From an uncultured Lachnospiraceae bacterium (GTDB lineage Bacteria > Bacillota > Clostridia > Lachnospirales > Lachnospiraceae), in the NCBI GenBank assembly GCA_944380065.1, contig CALWGM010000008.1:1-44545 (forward strand): DNA of 44,545 nucleotides, written 5' to 3'. The notes under the pieces were generated by a model that was not told the origin of the DNA, ran no database searches, and worked only from the letters and a program-made list of their open reading frames with translations. Shown in pieces: positions 25,901 through 34,381 of the stretch (positions within the stretch are counted from its first letter, which is position 1; every line of letters begins with the position of its first letter). The position numbers and the translations under genes were made by a program.

Positions 25901-26542
25901 ATGAAAAGGAAAATCGGTATTTTTGGCGGTACATTTAATCCCGTCCATTACGGGCATCTGATGATTGCAGAGAATGCCTGTGAGCAGTTTGGCCTGGAAC
26001 AGGTTATTTTCCTGCCTACCGGGCACTCGCCCCACAAACCGTTTATGGGAGAGGATATGATCCGCCACCGCTGCCATATGGTGGAACTGGCCATTGCGGA
26101 TAATCCGCTGTTTGGGATTTCTTACCGGGAGATCGAGCACAACGGTATCAGCTACACCTATGAAACGCTGCGCCTGATGAAGGAAGAGCATCCGGATATG
26201 GAGTGTTATTTCATTTTGGGGGCTGATTCCCTGTTTGATTTCCTGCTCTGGCGTCACCCGGAAATGATCTGCCGGGAGGCCGTGATCCTGGCGGCAGTGA
26301 GGGACGAGCTGAACGAGAAGCGGGTGGATGAGCAGATCTCCTATCTGAGCAGACATCTGGGCGGACAGATTTACCGGTTAAATACACCGAATTTTAATGT
26401 TTCAAGCAAAAGTATCCGTGAGCGTGTCGGACAGGGGCAGAGCATCCGTTATCTGGTTCCGGATACGGTAGCCGCTTATATTCAGGAAAACAGCCTGTAC
26501 CTGAACCAGCCGGAAGGAGTTGTAGAATCCCATGAAATTTGA
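25901..26542 (+). CDS. nadD: nicotinate-nucleotide adenylyltransferase NadD
   Basis: The product is 213 aa from ATG 25901. It joins nicotinate mononucleotide and ATP to give deamido-NAD in NAD synthesis. The nucleotidyltransferase motif is GGTFNPVHYGH near residues 9-19, and the second motif is VSSKSIRERV near the C-terminus. It overlaps yqeK by 11 bases, the usual nadD-yqeK pair. Confidence 0.96.
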   Translation: MKRKIGIFGGTFNPVHYGHLMIAENACEQFGLEQVIFLPTGHSPHKPFMGEDMIRHRCHMVELAIADNPLFGISYREIEHNGISYTYETLRLMKEEHPDMECYFILGADSLFDFLLWRHPEMICREAVILAAVRDELNEKRVDEQISYLSRHLGGQIYRLNTPNFNVSSKSIRERVGQGQSIRYLVPDTVAAYIQENSLYLNQPEGVVESHEI

Positions 26543-27116
26543 AGAAATCCAGAAGGAACTGAAAAAAGAACTGAAGCCATCCCGCTATAAGCATACGATG
26601 GGAGTTGTGGAGACAGCGGGGAAATTAGCTGAAATCCATGGCTATGACGTGGGAAAAGCCCGGCTGGCGGCTCTTCTCCACGACTGCGCCAAAGGGATTC
26701 CGGATGAGCAGAAGTTTTCCATGTGCCGGGAGTACGGTGTTTCCGTGACAGACGCCGAACGGGCCAATCCCCCGTTGCTGCACGCAAAATGCGGCGCGCT
26801 GGTGGCTGAATACAAATATGGCATAGGGGATGAAGAAATCCTGCATGCGATCCGTGTGCATACCACCGGCTGTATCCATATGAGCCTGCTGGATGAGATC
26901 ATTTTTGTGGCGGATTACATCGAACCAGGCAGAGACCAGGCTCCTCATCTGAAGGAACTGAGAAAATTAGCGCAGAAGGATCTGGAGCAGACTACATACC
27001 GGATCATGGCAGATACGGTATGTTATCTGCAGAGCAGTCCGGAACGGGCACAGATGATGGATCCCGCCACCTACCAGGCGTATCTGTATTATAAAGAATG
27101 CTGTGCCTCTGTTTAG
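26532..27116 (+). CDS. yqeK: HD-domain hydrolase YqeK (symmetrical Ap4A hydrolase type)
   Basis: The product is 194 aa. The HD metal-binding pattern is seen in KHTMGV, LLHDCAKG (HD pair), LLHAKCGALVA and IRVHTTG. YqeK proteins split diadenosine tetraphosphate to two ADP in Bacillota. The start lies inside the end of nadD; rsfS follows after 20 bases. Confidence 0.94.
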   Translation: MKFEEIQKELKKELKPSRYKHTMGVVETAGKLAEIHGYDVGKARLAALLHDCAKGIPDEQKFSMCREYGVSVTDAERANPPLLHAKCGALVAEYKYGIGDEEILHAIRVHTTGCIHMSLLDEIIFVADYIEPGRDQAPHLKELRKLAQKDLEQTTYRIMADTVCYLQSSPERAQMMDPATYQAYLYYKECCASV

Positions 27117-27136
27117 GGCACAGGAAGGAGAATATT

Positions 27137-27496
27137 ATGGCTGAAAACAATGTATCAAGAGAAATGGCGAAACTGGCCTGCCACGCTTTATCGGAGAAAA
27201 AAGCGGAAGATATCCAGGTGATTGATATCAGCGGCATCTCTGTGATCGCTGACTATTTTGTGATTGCCAGCGCAGCAAATGCCAACCAGCTGCAGGCAAT
27301 GATCGATGCAGTGGAAGAGGATCTCTACAAGGCCGGACATACCTGTGCCCAGACAGAGGGCAATCAGAGATCCAGCTGGGTTCTGATGGATTATAAAGAC
27401 ATCATCGTCCATCTGTTCTCGAAGGAAGACCGTCTGTTCTATGATCTGGAGCGGATCTGGCAGGACGGGACATTTATCTCACCGGAGGAACTGTAA
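27137..27496 (+). CDS. rsfS: ribosome silencing factor RsfS
   Basis: The product is 119 aa from ATG 27137 after AAGGAG. Family segments are DIQVIDISGISVIADYFVIA, EGNQRSSWVLMDYKDIIVHLF and YDLERIW. RsfS binds L14 and prevents subunit joining when nutrients are scarce. It is the last gene of the obgE-rsfS run and is followed by a hairpin shared with the convergent LysM gene. Confidence 0.97.
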   Translation: MAENNVSREMAKLACHALSEKKAEDIQVIDISGISVIADYFVIASAANANQLQAMIDAVEEDLYKAGHTCAQTEGNQRSSWVLMDYKDIIVHLFSKEDRLFYDLERIWQDGTFISPEEL

Positions 27497-27517
27497 AGGA
27501 AAGAATAAAGAAAGCGG

Positions 27518-27539
27518 CCGCCAGGGATTTCCCTGGCGG
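27518..27539. terminator. bidirectional terminator between rsfS and the LysM gene
   Basis: CCGCCAGGG (27518-27526) and CCCTGGCGG (27531-27539) form a perfect 9-bp stem with an ATTT loop. A moderately T-rich stretch follows on the plus strand, and TTTCTTTATT follows on the minus strand. Confidence 0.7.
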
Positions 27540-27591
27540 TATCTCGTTTCCGCAGTCCGCAGCAATAGCGCCAGTCCGAATCTCAGGTCTG

Positions 27592-27954
27592 CTATCTGTA
27601 AAGGGAATCCCCCTGATCCACCGTCATCACGCTGGGCACGATGATATAGGAGCCCGCCTGCAGAGCGTCCTCTGTTATATGGTTAATCGCTTTTACTTCG
27701 TCGATATAGTCTTCCCTGTCGTCATAGGCAGTGCCCATATAGGTATCCGCGATGTCCCACAGGGTATCGCCTGCGTCTACACGGATGGAAGTGTAGCACA
27801 CCTCCTGGTTGGAGGATGCCTGTACCTGTCCGGATCGCATCCGTCCGCCAAGTGCCAGAAAGAGGCACACCGCAGCAAAAAATGCGGCAAGAATCAGCAG
27901 GAACTGTCTGCGTGCCCGGGCTTTTTTCGCGTTCTTCTTTAAATAAGTATTCAT
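27592..27954 (-). CDS. yneA: YneA-like SOS cell-division inhibitor, LysM domain protein
   Basis: The product is 120 aa from ATG 27954, 8 bases after GGGAGGAG on the minus strand. It has a basic N-terminus, one membrane segment (QFLLILAAFFAAVCLFLAL) and a C-terminal LysM domain (IRVDAGDTLWDIADTYMG). YneA of Bacillus stops division during the SOS response and is encoded divergently from lexA, exactly as here, with SOS boxes between the two genes. The function is inferred from this layout. Confidence 0.82.
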   Translation of the reverse strand: MNTYLKKNAKKARARRQFLLILAAFFAAVCLFLALGGRMRSGQVQASSNQEVCYTSIRVDAGDTLWDIADTYMGTAYDDREDYIDEVKAINHITEDALQAGSYIIVPSVMTVDQGDSLYR

Positions 27955-28043
27955 ACGGATCACTCCTCCCATATCATGTGTCTCAGGGAAACCTGTCAGC
28001 AGTTCACAGTAAAATCGTCTGCTGTATTAAAACATCTGTTCGC

Positions 28044-28057
28044 AGAACGTCTGTTCT
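28044..28057. promoter_or_regulatory. LexA-binding SOS box 1
   Basis: GAAC-N4-GTTC is exact at 28045-28056 within AGAACGTCTGTTCT. It matches the Bacillota LexA consensus and lies about 90 bases upstream of the LysM gene start, so it should control that gene. Confidence 0.8.
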
Positions 28058-28101
28058 GGTTCTGATTATACAAAACACCTGTTCGGATGTCAATGGTTTT
28101 T

Positions 28102-28127
28102 CGAAAATTTGTTCGGAATATATGTTT
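28102..28127. promoter_or_regulatory. LexA-binding SOS boxes 2 and 3 (adjacent)
   Basis: CGAAAATTTGTTCG (28102-28115) fits the LexA consensus with one mismatch, and GAAT-ATAT-GTTT (28116-28127) is a weaker site directly next to it. Both lie at the lexA promoter, as expected for autorepression. Confidence 0.6.
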
Positions 28128-28154
28128 GCTTTTTGGAATCAACTGTGCTATGAT
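28126..28154 (+). promoter_or_regulatory. lexA promoter
   Basis: TTGCTT (28126-28131) and TATGAT (28149-28154) are 17 bases apart; the -35 box overlaps the last bases of SOS box 3. Confidence 0.65.
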
Positions 28155-28189
28155 GGATTCAAATAAATGATACAGGAGATACAGATACC

Positions 28190-28807
28190 ATGTCTAAAGG
28201 CAAGATCAGTGAGAAGCAGCTGCAGATTCTGAATTATATCAAGTCCCAGATCCTGCAGAAGGGATATCCCCCTTCTGTGCGTGAGATTTGCGAGGCTGTC
28301 CATTTAAAATCCACCTCTTCCGTGCACGCGCATTTGGAGACGCTGGAGAAGAACGGCTATATTCATCGTGACCCGACGAAGCCGCGTACGATTGAGATCT
28401 GCGATGAGGATTTTAACCTGGGACGGCGGGAGATGGTGCACGTGCCGATCGTCGGCCAGGTAGCTGCGGGAGAGCCGATTTTTGCCGAGCAGAATATTGA
28501 GGATTATTTTCCGATTCCGGCAGAGATGATGCCGAAGGAACAGACCTTCCTGCTGAAGGTAAAGGGCGAGAGTATGATCAATGCCGGCATTTTAAACGGA
28601 GACTATGTCCTGGTGAAACAGCAGGAGGTGGCCCGAAACGGGGATATGGTGGTGGCTCTGGTGGAGGATTCCGCCACAGTAAAGACCTTTTATAAAGAGG
28701 ACGGATATTACCGCCTGCAGCCGGAGAACGATGAGATGGACCCGATTTTAGTGAATGAGGTTTCCATTATGGGTAAGGTGATCGGGGTTTTCCGGTTTAT
28801 GAAATGA
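28190..28807 (+). CDS. lexA: LexA repressor, SOS regulator
   Basis: The product is 205 aa. The N-terminal winged helix-turn-helix spans ~1-65 ([20 protein letters not shown]). The self-cleavage site is A93-G94 (VAAGEP), and the catalytic pair is S128 (KGESMINAG) and K165 ([10 protein letters not shown]). Activated RecA triggers cleavage after DNA damage. Gene and SOS boxes together indicate autoregulation and control of the divergent LysM gene. Confidence 0.97.
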   Translation: MSKGKISEKQLQILNYIKSQILQKGYPPSVREICEAVHLKSTSSVHAHLETLEKNGYIHRDPTKPRTIEICDEDFNLGRREMVHVPIVGQVAAGEPIFAEQNIEDYFPIPAEMMPKEQTFLLKVKGESMINAGILNGDYVLVKQQEVARNGDMVVALVEDSATVKTFYKEDGYYRLQPENDEMDPILVNEVSIMGKVIGVFRFMK

Positions 28808-28822
28808 TGATGAGAGCCCCTT

Positions 28823-28876
28823 ATAAATCGGCACAGCGCCGGGAAGTTACATCTTCCCGGCGCTGTGCCGATTTAT
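28823..28876. terminator. 24-bp perfect hairpin between lexA and the recombinase
   Basis: The arms 28823-28846 and 28853-28876 are exact reverse complements with a 6-base loop. The stem is GC-rich with AT ends and lies between two converging genes, so it is probably a bidirectional terminator, although no clean T-run follows outside the stem. Confidence 0.7.
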
Positions 28877-28892
28877 CCTGTCTTTCACAAAT

Positions 28893-29990
28893 TTATTCCT
28901 GCTTTCCGGAAGGCGGTTCGTGATTTTTTTTCGCCGGGGCAGGATCTTCCCGCAGCTTCACGGCCTTCGCGGCCATCCGGCGGCGTTCGTCCGCCTGGGC
29001 GGCGTAGTGGCGGCGGGTGGTGTTGACATCCGAATGTCCCAGTACGTCGGCCACCAGATAAATGTCCCCGGTTTCCCGGTAAAGGTTCGTCCCGTACGTG
29101 CTGCGCAGTTTGTGCGGCGTAATGTTTTTCACGGTGGTCACCAGCCGGGCATATTTTTTGACCAGATTTTCCACGGAACGGACGCCGATGCGCCGGTTCT
29201 GCAGGGAGAGAAAGAGCGCTTCCGTACTTCCCTCCTGCGGCTTCATCAGCAGACGCTCATCCAGATAATCATCCAGCGCCCGGGCGACCTCGTCGCCGAA
29301 ATAGACCATCATTTCTTTGCCGCCCTTGCGGTGGATCTTAATGCCGTTGTTTTTGGGATCGATATCCTGGATATCCAGTCCCACACATTCTGACACACGG
29401 ATCCCGGTGCCCAGCAAAAGCGTCAGAATGGCCAGATCCCGCTTTTTTGTCTTTTCATGGTACATTTTCTGGCGGGCAGTCAGTTTCTCCCCGGATTCGG
29501 CCTCATCCAGCAGGAGGGCCACCTCATCGATATCCAGACGCACGATATTTTTCTCATGGCGTTTGGGCATCTGTACCAGGGAAGCGGGATTTTTGGAGAT
29601 GATTTCCTTGCGGAAAAAGTAATTGTAAAAACTGCGCAGCGTGGCCAGCTTGCGCATCTGCCCCCGCTCGTCGTTGGTGTGCTCCACGCCGTTATGGACA
29701 TAATATTTCAGATACATCATGTATTCCTCGATATCCAGGGCTGTGATCTCATCAAGGACCGCAACCGGATAATCCGTGATCTCCATTTTTGCCAGAGCCG
29801 GATTATTTTCATGCAGATAATTGAAAAAAACGCCCAGGTCATAGGCGTAGGCGATCCTGGTGCGGGAGGAAGTGGTCGGTTCGATGCCGATGAAAAACTC
29901 CCGGCAGAAGCGGGGCAGTTCCGCCATAAGCGCCCGCAGTTTTTTCTCATTTTCAATATTGACTTTTTCATGATAAGCTCGTTCTTTCAT
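28893..29990 (-). CDS. tyrosine recombinase, XerC/XerD-like
   Basis: The product is 365 aa from ATG 29990 after AGGTGAG; the open frame extends further upstream but overlaps the TtcA gene region without a ribosome binding site. A SAM-like core-binding domain spans ~30-150, followed by the catalytic domain with R in GTGIRVSE, K in HRKGGKE, H-x-x-R in HKLRSTYG, H in GHSDVN and Y in RRHYAA. Xer proteins resolve chromosome dimers, and a position near lexA fits a housekeeping recombinase, but no dif site was identified. It lies 44 bases downstream of the TtcA-like gene and is probably co-transcribed with it. Confidence 0.88.
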   Translation of the reverse strand: MKERAYHEKVNIENEKKLRALMAELPRFCREFFIGIEPTTSSRTRIAYAYDLGVFFNYLHENNPALAKMEITDYPVAVLDEITALDIEEYMMYLKYYVHNGVEHTNDERGQMRKLATLRSFYNYFFRKEIISKNPASLVQMPKRHEKNIVRLDIDEVALLLDEAESGEKLTARQKMYHEKTKKRDLAILTLLLGTGIRVSECVGLDIQDIDPKNNGIKIHRKGGKEMMVYFGDEVARALDDYLDERLLMKPQEGSTEALFLSLQNRRIGVRSVENLVKKYARLVTTVKNITPHKLRSTYGTNLYRETGDIYLVADVLGHSDVNTTRRHYAAQADERRRMAAKAVKLREDPAPAKKNHEPPSGKQE

Positions 29991-30034
29991 TTTCTCACCT
30001 GATCCTGTCATGTCAGTTCCTGTGCCGGGCAGCG

Positions 30035-30769
30035 TTAAGCGTCCCTGGCGGGAGGCTTCGCCCAGCCCTTTACCGTGCTGTTGACGACGGCTGTAAAAAA
30101 ACGTTCCTTTGCCCCCGGATTTTCCCGGTTGATCTGATTCACCAGATCCCGGGCGTACTCGCGTTTGGTGTAGCCGTCGGCGGGGCAGGGATTTTTCACC
30201 ACCGGGAGACCGTATTTGTTCTGAAAACCGATGACATCCGCCTCCTGCACATAGATCATCGGACGGATCACCGTCAGATCCATGCGGTCCAGATAGGTCT
30301 TCGGCGCGAAGCAATAGAAATGTCCCTCGTAGATCAGGGACATCATCATGGTCTCCACCACATCGTCCCGGTGATGCGCGTAAGCGACTTTATTGCAGCC
30401 TAATTCTTTGATGGCCGTATTCAGGGCGCCCTTGCGCATCTTGGCGCAGAGAGAGCAGGGATTTTTCTCCTGCCGTTCCTCAAAAATGATCCTGCCGATA
30501 TCCGAATGCACCACATGGAAGGGAACTTCAAGTTCCTCGCAGAGCTGCGCCACCGACGTGAGGTCGAAGCCTTCAAACCCCAGATCCACGCAGACCGCCG
30601 TCAGTTCAAAATGCCTGGGATAGAATCTGCGGATCCCGGCCATGGCGTGCAGGAGCGTCAGGGAATCCTTGCCGCCGGAAACTCCTACGGCGATATGGTC
30701 GTTTTCATCAATCAGCTGGTATTCGTCAATTGCCTTCCGTACAAGGCTCATCAGTCGTCGTAATGTCAT
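30035..30769 (-). CDS. ttcA: TtcA-family tRNA 2-thiocytidine synthetase (PP-loop ATPase)
   Basis: The product is 244 aa. The PP-loop SGGKDS is at residues 31-36. Cysteines C105 and C108 (PCSLCAK) and C195 (KNPCPADG) fit the three iron-sulfur ligands of TtcA, and AHHRDDVVET is the family signature. TtcA puts sulfur on cytidine 32 of tRNA. The start region has only a weak ribosome binding site; ATG at 30751 is an alternative. A promoter is seen upstream on the minus strand. Confidence 0.88.
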   Translation of the reverse strand: MTLRRLMSLVRKAIDEYQLIDENDHIAVGVSGGKDSLTLLHAMAGIRRFYPRHFELTAVCVDLGFEGFDLTSVAQLCEELEVPFHVVHSDIGRIIFEERQEKNPCSLCAKMRKGALNTAIKELGCNKVAYAHHRDDVVETMMMSLIYEGHFYCFAPKTYLDRMDLTVIRPMIYVQEADVIGFQNKYGLPVVKNPCPADGYTKREYARDLVNQINRENPGAKERFFTAVVNSTVKGWAKPPARDA

Positions 30770-30869
30770 AATCTGTTATCTGCCTCAAATTCCTGTAATT
30801 TCGTCCCGGGAAACAAAAAGCTTTGCCGGGGGCACATCAGATGAGAGCCCCCCTGCCGGAACCATCCCT

Positions 30870-30898
30870 ATTATACACGAAGGGCAGGCCGTCGGCAA
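30870..30898 (-). promoter_or_regulatory. promoter of the ttcA-recombinase pair
   Basis: Read on the minus strand, TTGCCG (30898-30893) and TATAAT (30875-30870) are separated by 17 bases. Confidence 0.65.
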
Positions 30899-30912
30899 CC
30901 GGGGGTTTTGCA

Positions 30913-30941
30913 TTGCTTTTCCCATCCATCTGGGTTAGAAT
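30913..30941 (+). promoter_or_regulatory. dtd promoter
   Basis: TTGCTT (30913-30918) and TAGAAT (30936-30941) are 17 bases apart, 59 bases before the dtd start. The divergent ttcA promoter lies just to the left. Confidence 0.6.
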
Positions 30942-30999
30942 AGGGAACAGGCAAAAGAAAGGGTGCGCTGCAAAAGCGGCGCCGAAAGGAAGAGCGATT

Positions 31000-31446
31000 A
31001 TGAAATTTGTAATACAGCGTGCAGCGCATGCTTCTGTAACTGTAGACGGACAGGTGGTCGGTAAGATCGGGAGAGGCTTCCTGGTGCTGATCGGCGTATG
31101 CAATGAGGATACGACAGAAATCGCAGATAAAATGGTGCGGAAAATGACCGGCCTGCGGATTTTTGAAGATGAAAACGGAAAAACCAATCTGGGTTTGAAG
31201 GATGTGAACGGCGAACTGCTGCTCATTTCCCAGTTTACCCTTTACGCCGACTGCAGAAAAGGAAACCGTCCTTCCTTTATCCGGGCGGGCAGCCCTGACA
31301 TGGCAGAGGACATGTATGAATACATTATCCGCAAATGCCGGGAGACGGTTCCGGTGGTGGAACAGGGCATCTTCGGCGCAGATATGAAGGTGGAGCTTTT
31401 AAATGACGGCCCGTTTACCATTGTATTGGATTCGGATCAACTGTAA
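31000..31446 (+). CDS. dtd: D-aminoacyl-tRNA deacylase
   Basis: The product is 148 aa from ATG 31000 after AAAGGAAGAG. It removes D-amino acids and mischarged glycine from tRNA. The family motifs [17 protein letters not shown] and the C-terminal [10 protein letters not shown] are present, and the length is typical. A rhomboid protease gene follows 12 bases downstream. Confidence 0.96.
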   Translation: MKFVIQRAAHASVTVDGQVVGKIGRGFLVLIGVCNEDTTEIADKMVRKMTGLRIFEDENGKTNLGLKDVNGELLLISQFTLYADCRKGNRPSFIRAGSPDMAEDMYEYIIRKCRETVPVVEQGIFGADMKVELLNDGPFTIVLDSDQL

Positions 31447-31458
31447 GGAGGATCGGAA

Positions 31459-32046
31459 ATGAACAAGCGATGGAAGATTTCTTTTAATTCCCCTGTGATC
31501 CTGGGGTTCGTGGGAATCTGCTTTCTGGTCATGCTGGTCAGTATACTGACGGGCGGCAGGAGCAACGACCTGCTGTTTGTGACCTGGCATTCCTCCCTGC
31601 GGGATCCGCTGACCTATGTGCGTTTTTTCACTTATATTTTCGGCCACGACGGCTGGCCGCATCTGATTGCCAATATGGGATACATCCTGCTGTTGGGGCC
31701 GCTCTTAGAGGAAAAATACGGTTCGGTCCGGATCCTTCAGATCATTGCCATCACAGCGGTGGTCACCAGTCTGATCAACTATATTTTTTTCTGGCAGGTG
31801 GCCCTGTGCGGCGCCAGCGGCATTTGCTTCGCATTTATCCTGCTTTCCTCTTTTACCAGCCTGAATGAGCGGGAGATACCGCTGACATTCCTGCTGGTGG
31901 CGGCGATTTATCTGGGACAGCAGATTTATGAGGGAATTACGGCGCATGATAACATTTCCAATCTGGGGCATATCATCGGCGGCGTGATCGGCGCAGTGGT
32001 AGGATTTGTGCTGAATCGGAAAACTGTGCGGGGAAGAAGGCGCTGA
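31459..32046 (+). CDS. rhomboid family intramembrane serine protease
   Basis: The product is 195 aa with about six membrane segments. The catalytic serine is S120 in CGASGICF and the histidine is H171 in NLGHIIGG; H68 and N72 in PHLIANMG form the oxyanion-hole motif HxxxN. It would cleave membrane proteins within the bilayer. It is probably co-transcribed with dtd (12-base gap, AGGAGG site at 31446-31451). The natural substrate is unknown. Confidence 0.92.
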   Translation: MNKRWKISFNSPVILGFVGICFLVMLVSILTGGRSNDLLFVTWHSSLRDPLTYVRFFTYIFGHDGWPHLIANMGYILLLGPLLEEKYGSVRILQIIAITAVVTSLINYIFFWQVALCGASGICFAFILLSSFTSLNEREIPLTFLLVAAIYLGQQIYEGITAHDNISNLGHIIGGVIGAVVGFVLNRKTVRGRRR

Positions 32047-32092
32047 GCCATGCTTCTGAGATTTCAGATTTACAGGAAGAGAGGGAGCCGAT

Positions 32093-32833
32093 ATGAAAGA
32101 TTATGTTTTCAGAAAAGGACAGCTTTTGATTCGTGGGCGGATGTACCTGCCCCATGGGGAAGCCGATGTCAGCGGATATCCGCTTGTGATTTTCTGCCAT
32201 GGTCTGGGCAGCAATTACCGGGAATTGGAACACTACGGCCCGTTTTTCGCGGAGAGGGGCATCGCCTGCTTCCTGTTTGATTTCTGTGGGGGCGGGGCGG
32301 AGAGCCTCAGCGACGGAGATTTTTCAGAGATGTCCGTGCAGACAGAGATCGATGACCTGCGGATCGTACTTCAGGAAATGAAGAAGCTGCCGACGACCGA
32401 CACAGGGAAGATCTTCCTGATGGGAGAAAGCCAGGGCGGTTATGTGGCCGCCGCTGTGGCGGCGGAATGTGCCGCGGACACGGCAGGGCTGATTCTCTGG
32501 TATCCGGCTTTTAACATTCAGGAGGATTCCCGAAAGCGGGATGCGCTGCCGTCGCCGGAACGTTATGATTTCTTCGGGTTCCGGCTGGGGGAACGCTATA
32601 TCCGGGACGCCCTGCGGATCCCGATCTGGGAGAAGGCGGCAGAATATAAAAAGAACGTCCTGATCCTTCATGGTGATCAGGACGATATGGTTCCTCTTGC
32701 GGTTTCTGAAAAGGCTGTGCAGAGGTATCCGTCCGCAGCATTGCAGGTTATCCCCGGAGGCGGTCACGGCTTTGAGGGAGACGACCGCTGGAGGGCTGCC
32801 CAGGCTGCGGCAGACTTCATTCTTTCGCACTAA
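32093..32833 (+). CDS. alpha/beta hydrolase (serine esterase-like)
   Basis: The product is 246 aa. The nucleophile is S113 in GESQGG, the acid is probably D197 in HGDQDDMVP and the histidine is H225 in GGGHGF; the oxyanion HG motif is CHGLGSN. It has no signal peptide, so it is cytoplasmic. It resembles bacterial feruloyl/cinnamoyl-type esterases and lysophospholipase-like proteins, but the substrate cannot be told. The stop overlaps the end of the convergent ABC permease gene by 4 bases. Confidence 0.88.
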   Translation: MKDYVFRKGQLLIRGRMYLPHGEADVSGYPLVIFCHGLGSNYRELEHYGPFFAERGIACFLFDFCGGGAESLSDGDFSEMSVQTEIDDLRIVLQEMKKLPTTDTGKIFLMGESQGGYVAAAVAAECAADTAGLILWYPAFNIQEDSRKRDALPSPERYDFFGFRLGERYIRDALRIPIWEKAAEYKKNVLILHGDQDDMVPLAVSEKAVQRYPSAALQVIPGGGHGFEGDDRWRAAQAAADFILSH

Positions 32834-33585
32834 ATCAGTCCGCGTTTTCGCATGACTTTCTTTTCAATGGAGCTGAATACCAGCTTATCAATCAGAATAC
32901 CGATGGCCACAATGACGATCATCACCAGCATAACCTGGTCGATGTCCGCCAGATCGCGTCCCATGATCAGCGTCTGCCCCAGGCCGATGGAGGTGGTCAT
33001 AACTTCTCCTGCCATCAGTGCTCTCCAGGCAAACGACCAGCCCTGCTTCAGACCGGTGATCAGCTCCGGCAGCGCCGCCGGCAGAATCACATGCTGGTAC
33101 ATCTGCCGGTTGGTAGCGCCCATGGTCAGGGCCGCTTTTTTATAGATGGGCTGGATATTCTGGATGGCGTTGGTAACGGAAATGGCGATGCTGAAGGCAG
33201 ATCCCATCACCACCACGAACAGGATCGCCTGCGTGGAAAGCCCGAACCAGAGGATGGAAAAAGGCACCCAGCAGACACTGGGAAGCGTCTGGATCCCCAG
33301 CACGATGGGCTTTAAGTTCTTTCCCAAAAATTTGAAATGGTTCATCAGAAGCCCCAGCACCAGCCCGATCAGCACCGCAATGGCAAATCCGGCCACTCCG
33401 CGCAGCAGCGAATTTCCGATGGCCTGAAACAGGGAACCGTCGCTGCAGAGTTCCACCAGCCGCTGACCGACGCCGATGGGAGAGGGAACCGCATAGGGTT
33501 TCGCCAGTTCCAGGAGATCCACACCGACATAATAGAACGCCTGCCAGGCGCAGATAATGATAATCAGGAAAACAAAGATACTCAT
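32830..33585 (-). CDS. ABC permease, nitrate/sulfonate/taurine type (SsuC/TauC-like)
   Basis: The product is 251 aa with about six membrane segments and the EAA-like loop IYKKAALTMGATNRQMYQHVILPAALPEL (motif A-x-x-MGA...LP-x-x-LP). Typical of the TauC/SsuC family. Its start overlaps the ATPase stop by 4 bases (ATGA), and it is the last gene of a minus-strand ABC operon. Confidence 0.92.
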   Translation of the reverse strand: MSIFVFLIIIICAWQAFYYVGVDLLELAKPYAVPSPIGVGQRLVELCSDGSLFQAIGNSLLRGVAGFAIAVLIGLVLGLLMNHFKFLGKNLKPIVLGIQTLPSVCWVPFSILWFGLSTQAILFVVVMGSAFSIAISVTNAIQNIQPIYKKAALTMGATNRQMYQHVILPAALPELITGLKQGWSFAWRALMAGEVMTTSIGLGQTLIMGRDLADIDQVMLVMIVIVAIGILIDKLVFSSIEKKVMRKRGLI

Positions 33586-34328
33586 AGCATATTTTCTCCT
33601 TTGATGATATCCAGTATTTGATGGCGCAGCTCCACAAATTCCGGCGTGTAGATCTGACGCGGACGCGGAAGGGGAACCTCTAAGATCTGTTTTACCGAGC
33701 AGGTGCGGGGAGAGAGTACCACCACGCGGTCTCCCAGATAAACAGCTTCTTCCACGCTGTGCGTAATAAAGAAGATGGTTTTGCGGGTTTCCAGCCAGAT
33801 GTTTTCCAGCTGCTCCCGGAGCTGATTGGCCGTCTGTTTATCAAGAGCAGAAAACGGCTCGTCCATCAGCAGGATTTTAGAATCCATGGTCAGAGCCCGC
33901 GCCAGGGCAGTACGCTGTTTCATACCGCCGGAAATTTCATGGATCGGATAGTTTTTATAGGCAGACAGACCTACCATTTCCAGATAATGGCTGGCTCTTT
34001 TCTCCTGTTCCTCAGGAGAGACCCCGGCCAGCATCAGCGGAAATCTGACATTTTCGATCACATTCAGCCAGGGAAAAAGACCGTGTTCCTGGAACATGAC
34101 GGTACGGTCAGCGCCGGGTTTTGTGATCCTGACTCCGTCAATGGTCACTTCGCCGGAGGTGGGCTGCTCCAGCCCGGCAATCAGGTTCAGAAGCGTTGTT
34201 TTGCCGCATCCGGAGGATCCGACGATACAGACAAACTCACCGTCTTTCACCTCTAAATTAATATCCTGCAGCGTAGGTTTGTCGCTGTTGCTGAATTTTT
34301 TCCCAAGATTTTGAATCACTAAAGACAT
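33582..34328 (-). CDS. ABC ATP-binding protein, nitrate/sulfonate/taurine type (SsuB/TauB-like)
   Basis: The product is 248 aa. Walker A is GSSGCGKTT, the Q-loop is MFQEHGLFPWL, the signature is ISGGMKQRTALARAL and Walker B is ILLMDEPFSALD, with the switch H in THSVEEA. The EHGLFPWL segment is characteristic of the SsuB/TauB/NrtC branch. It pairs with the overlapping permease gene and the upstream binding protein. Confidence 0.93.
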   Translation of the reverse strand: MSLVIQNLGKKFSNSDKPTLQDINLEVKDGEFVCIVGSSGCGKTTLLNLIAGLEQPTSGEVTIDGVRITKPGADRTVMFQEHGLFPWLNVIENVRFPLMLAGVSPEEQEKRASHYLEMVGLSAYKNYPIHEISGGMKQRTALARALTMDSKILLMDEPFSALDKQTANQLREQLENIWLETRKTIFFITHSVEEAVYLGDRVVVLSPRTCSVKQILEVPLPRPRQIYTPEFVELRHQILDIIKGENML

Positions 34329-34381
34329 GATGTGTTCTCCTGTTTCTTACTGTTCTCTGTGGATGGATCCCGGATCCGCAG

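Noticed and set aside
28809-30851. 12-bp direct repeat GATGAGAGCCCC at 28809-28820 and 30840-30851, flanking the recombinase and ttcA genes
   Set aside because: A 12-bp match is expected by chance several times in a window of this size, and the enclosed genes look like housekeeping genes.
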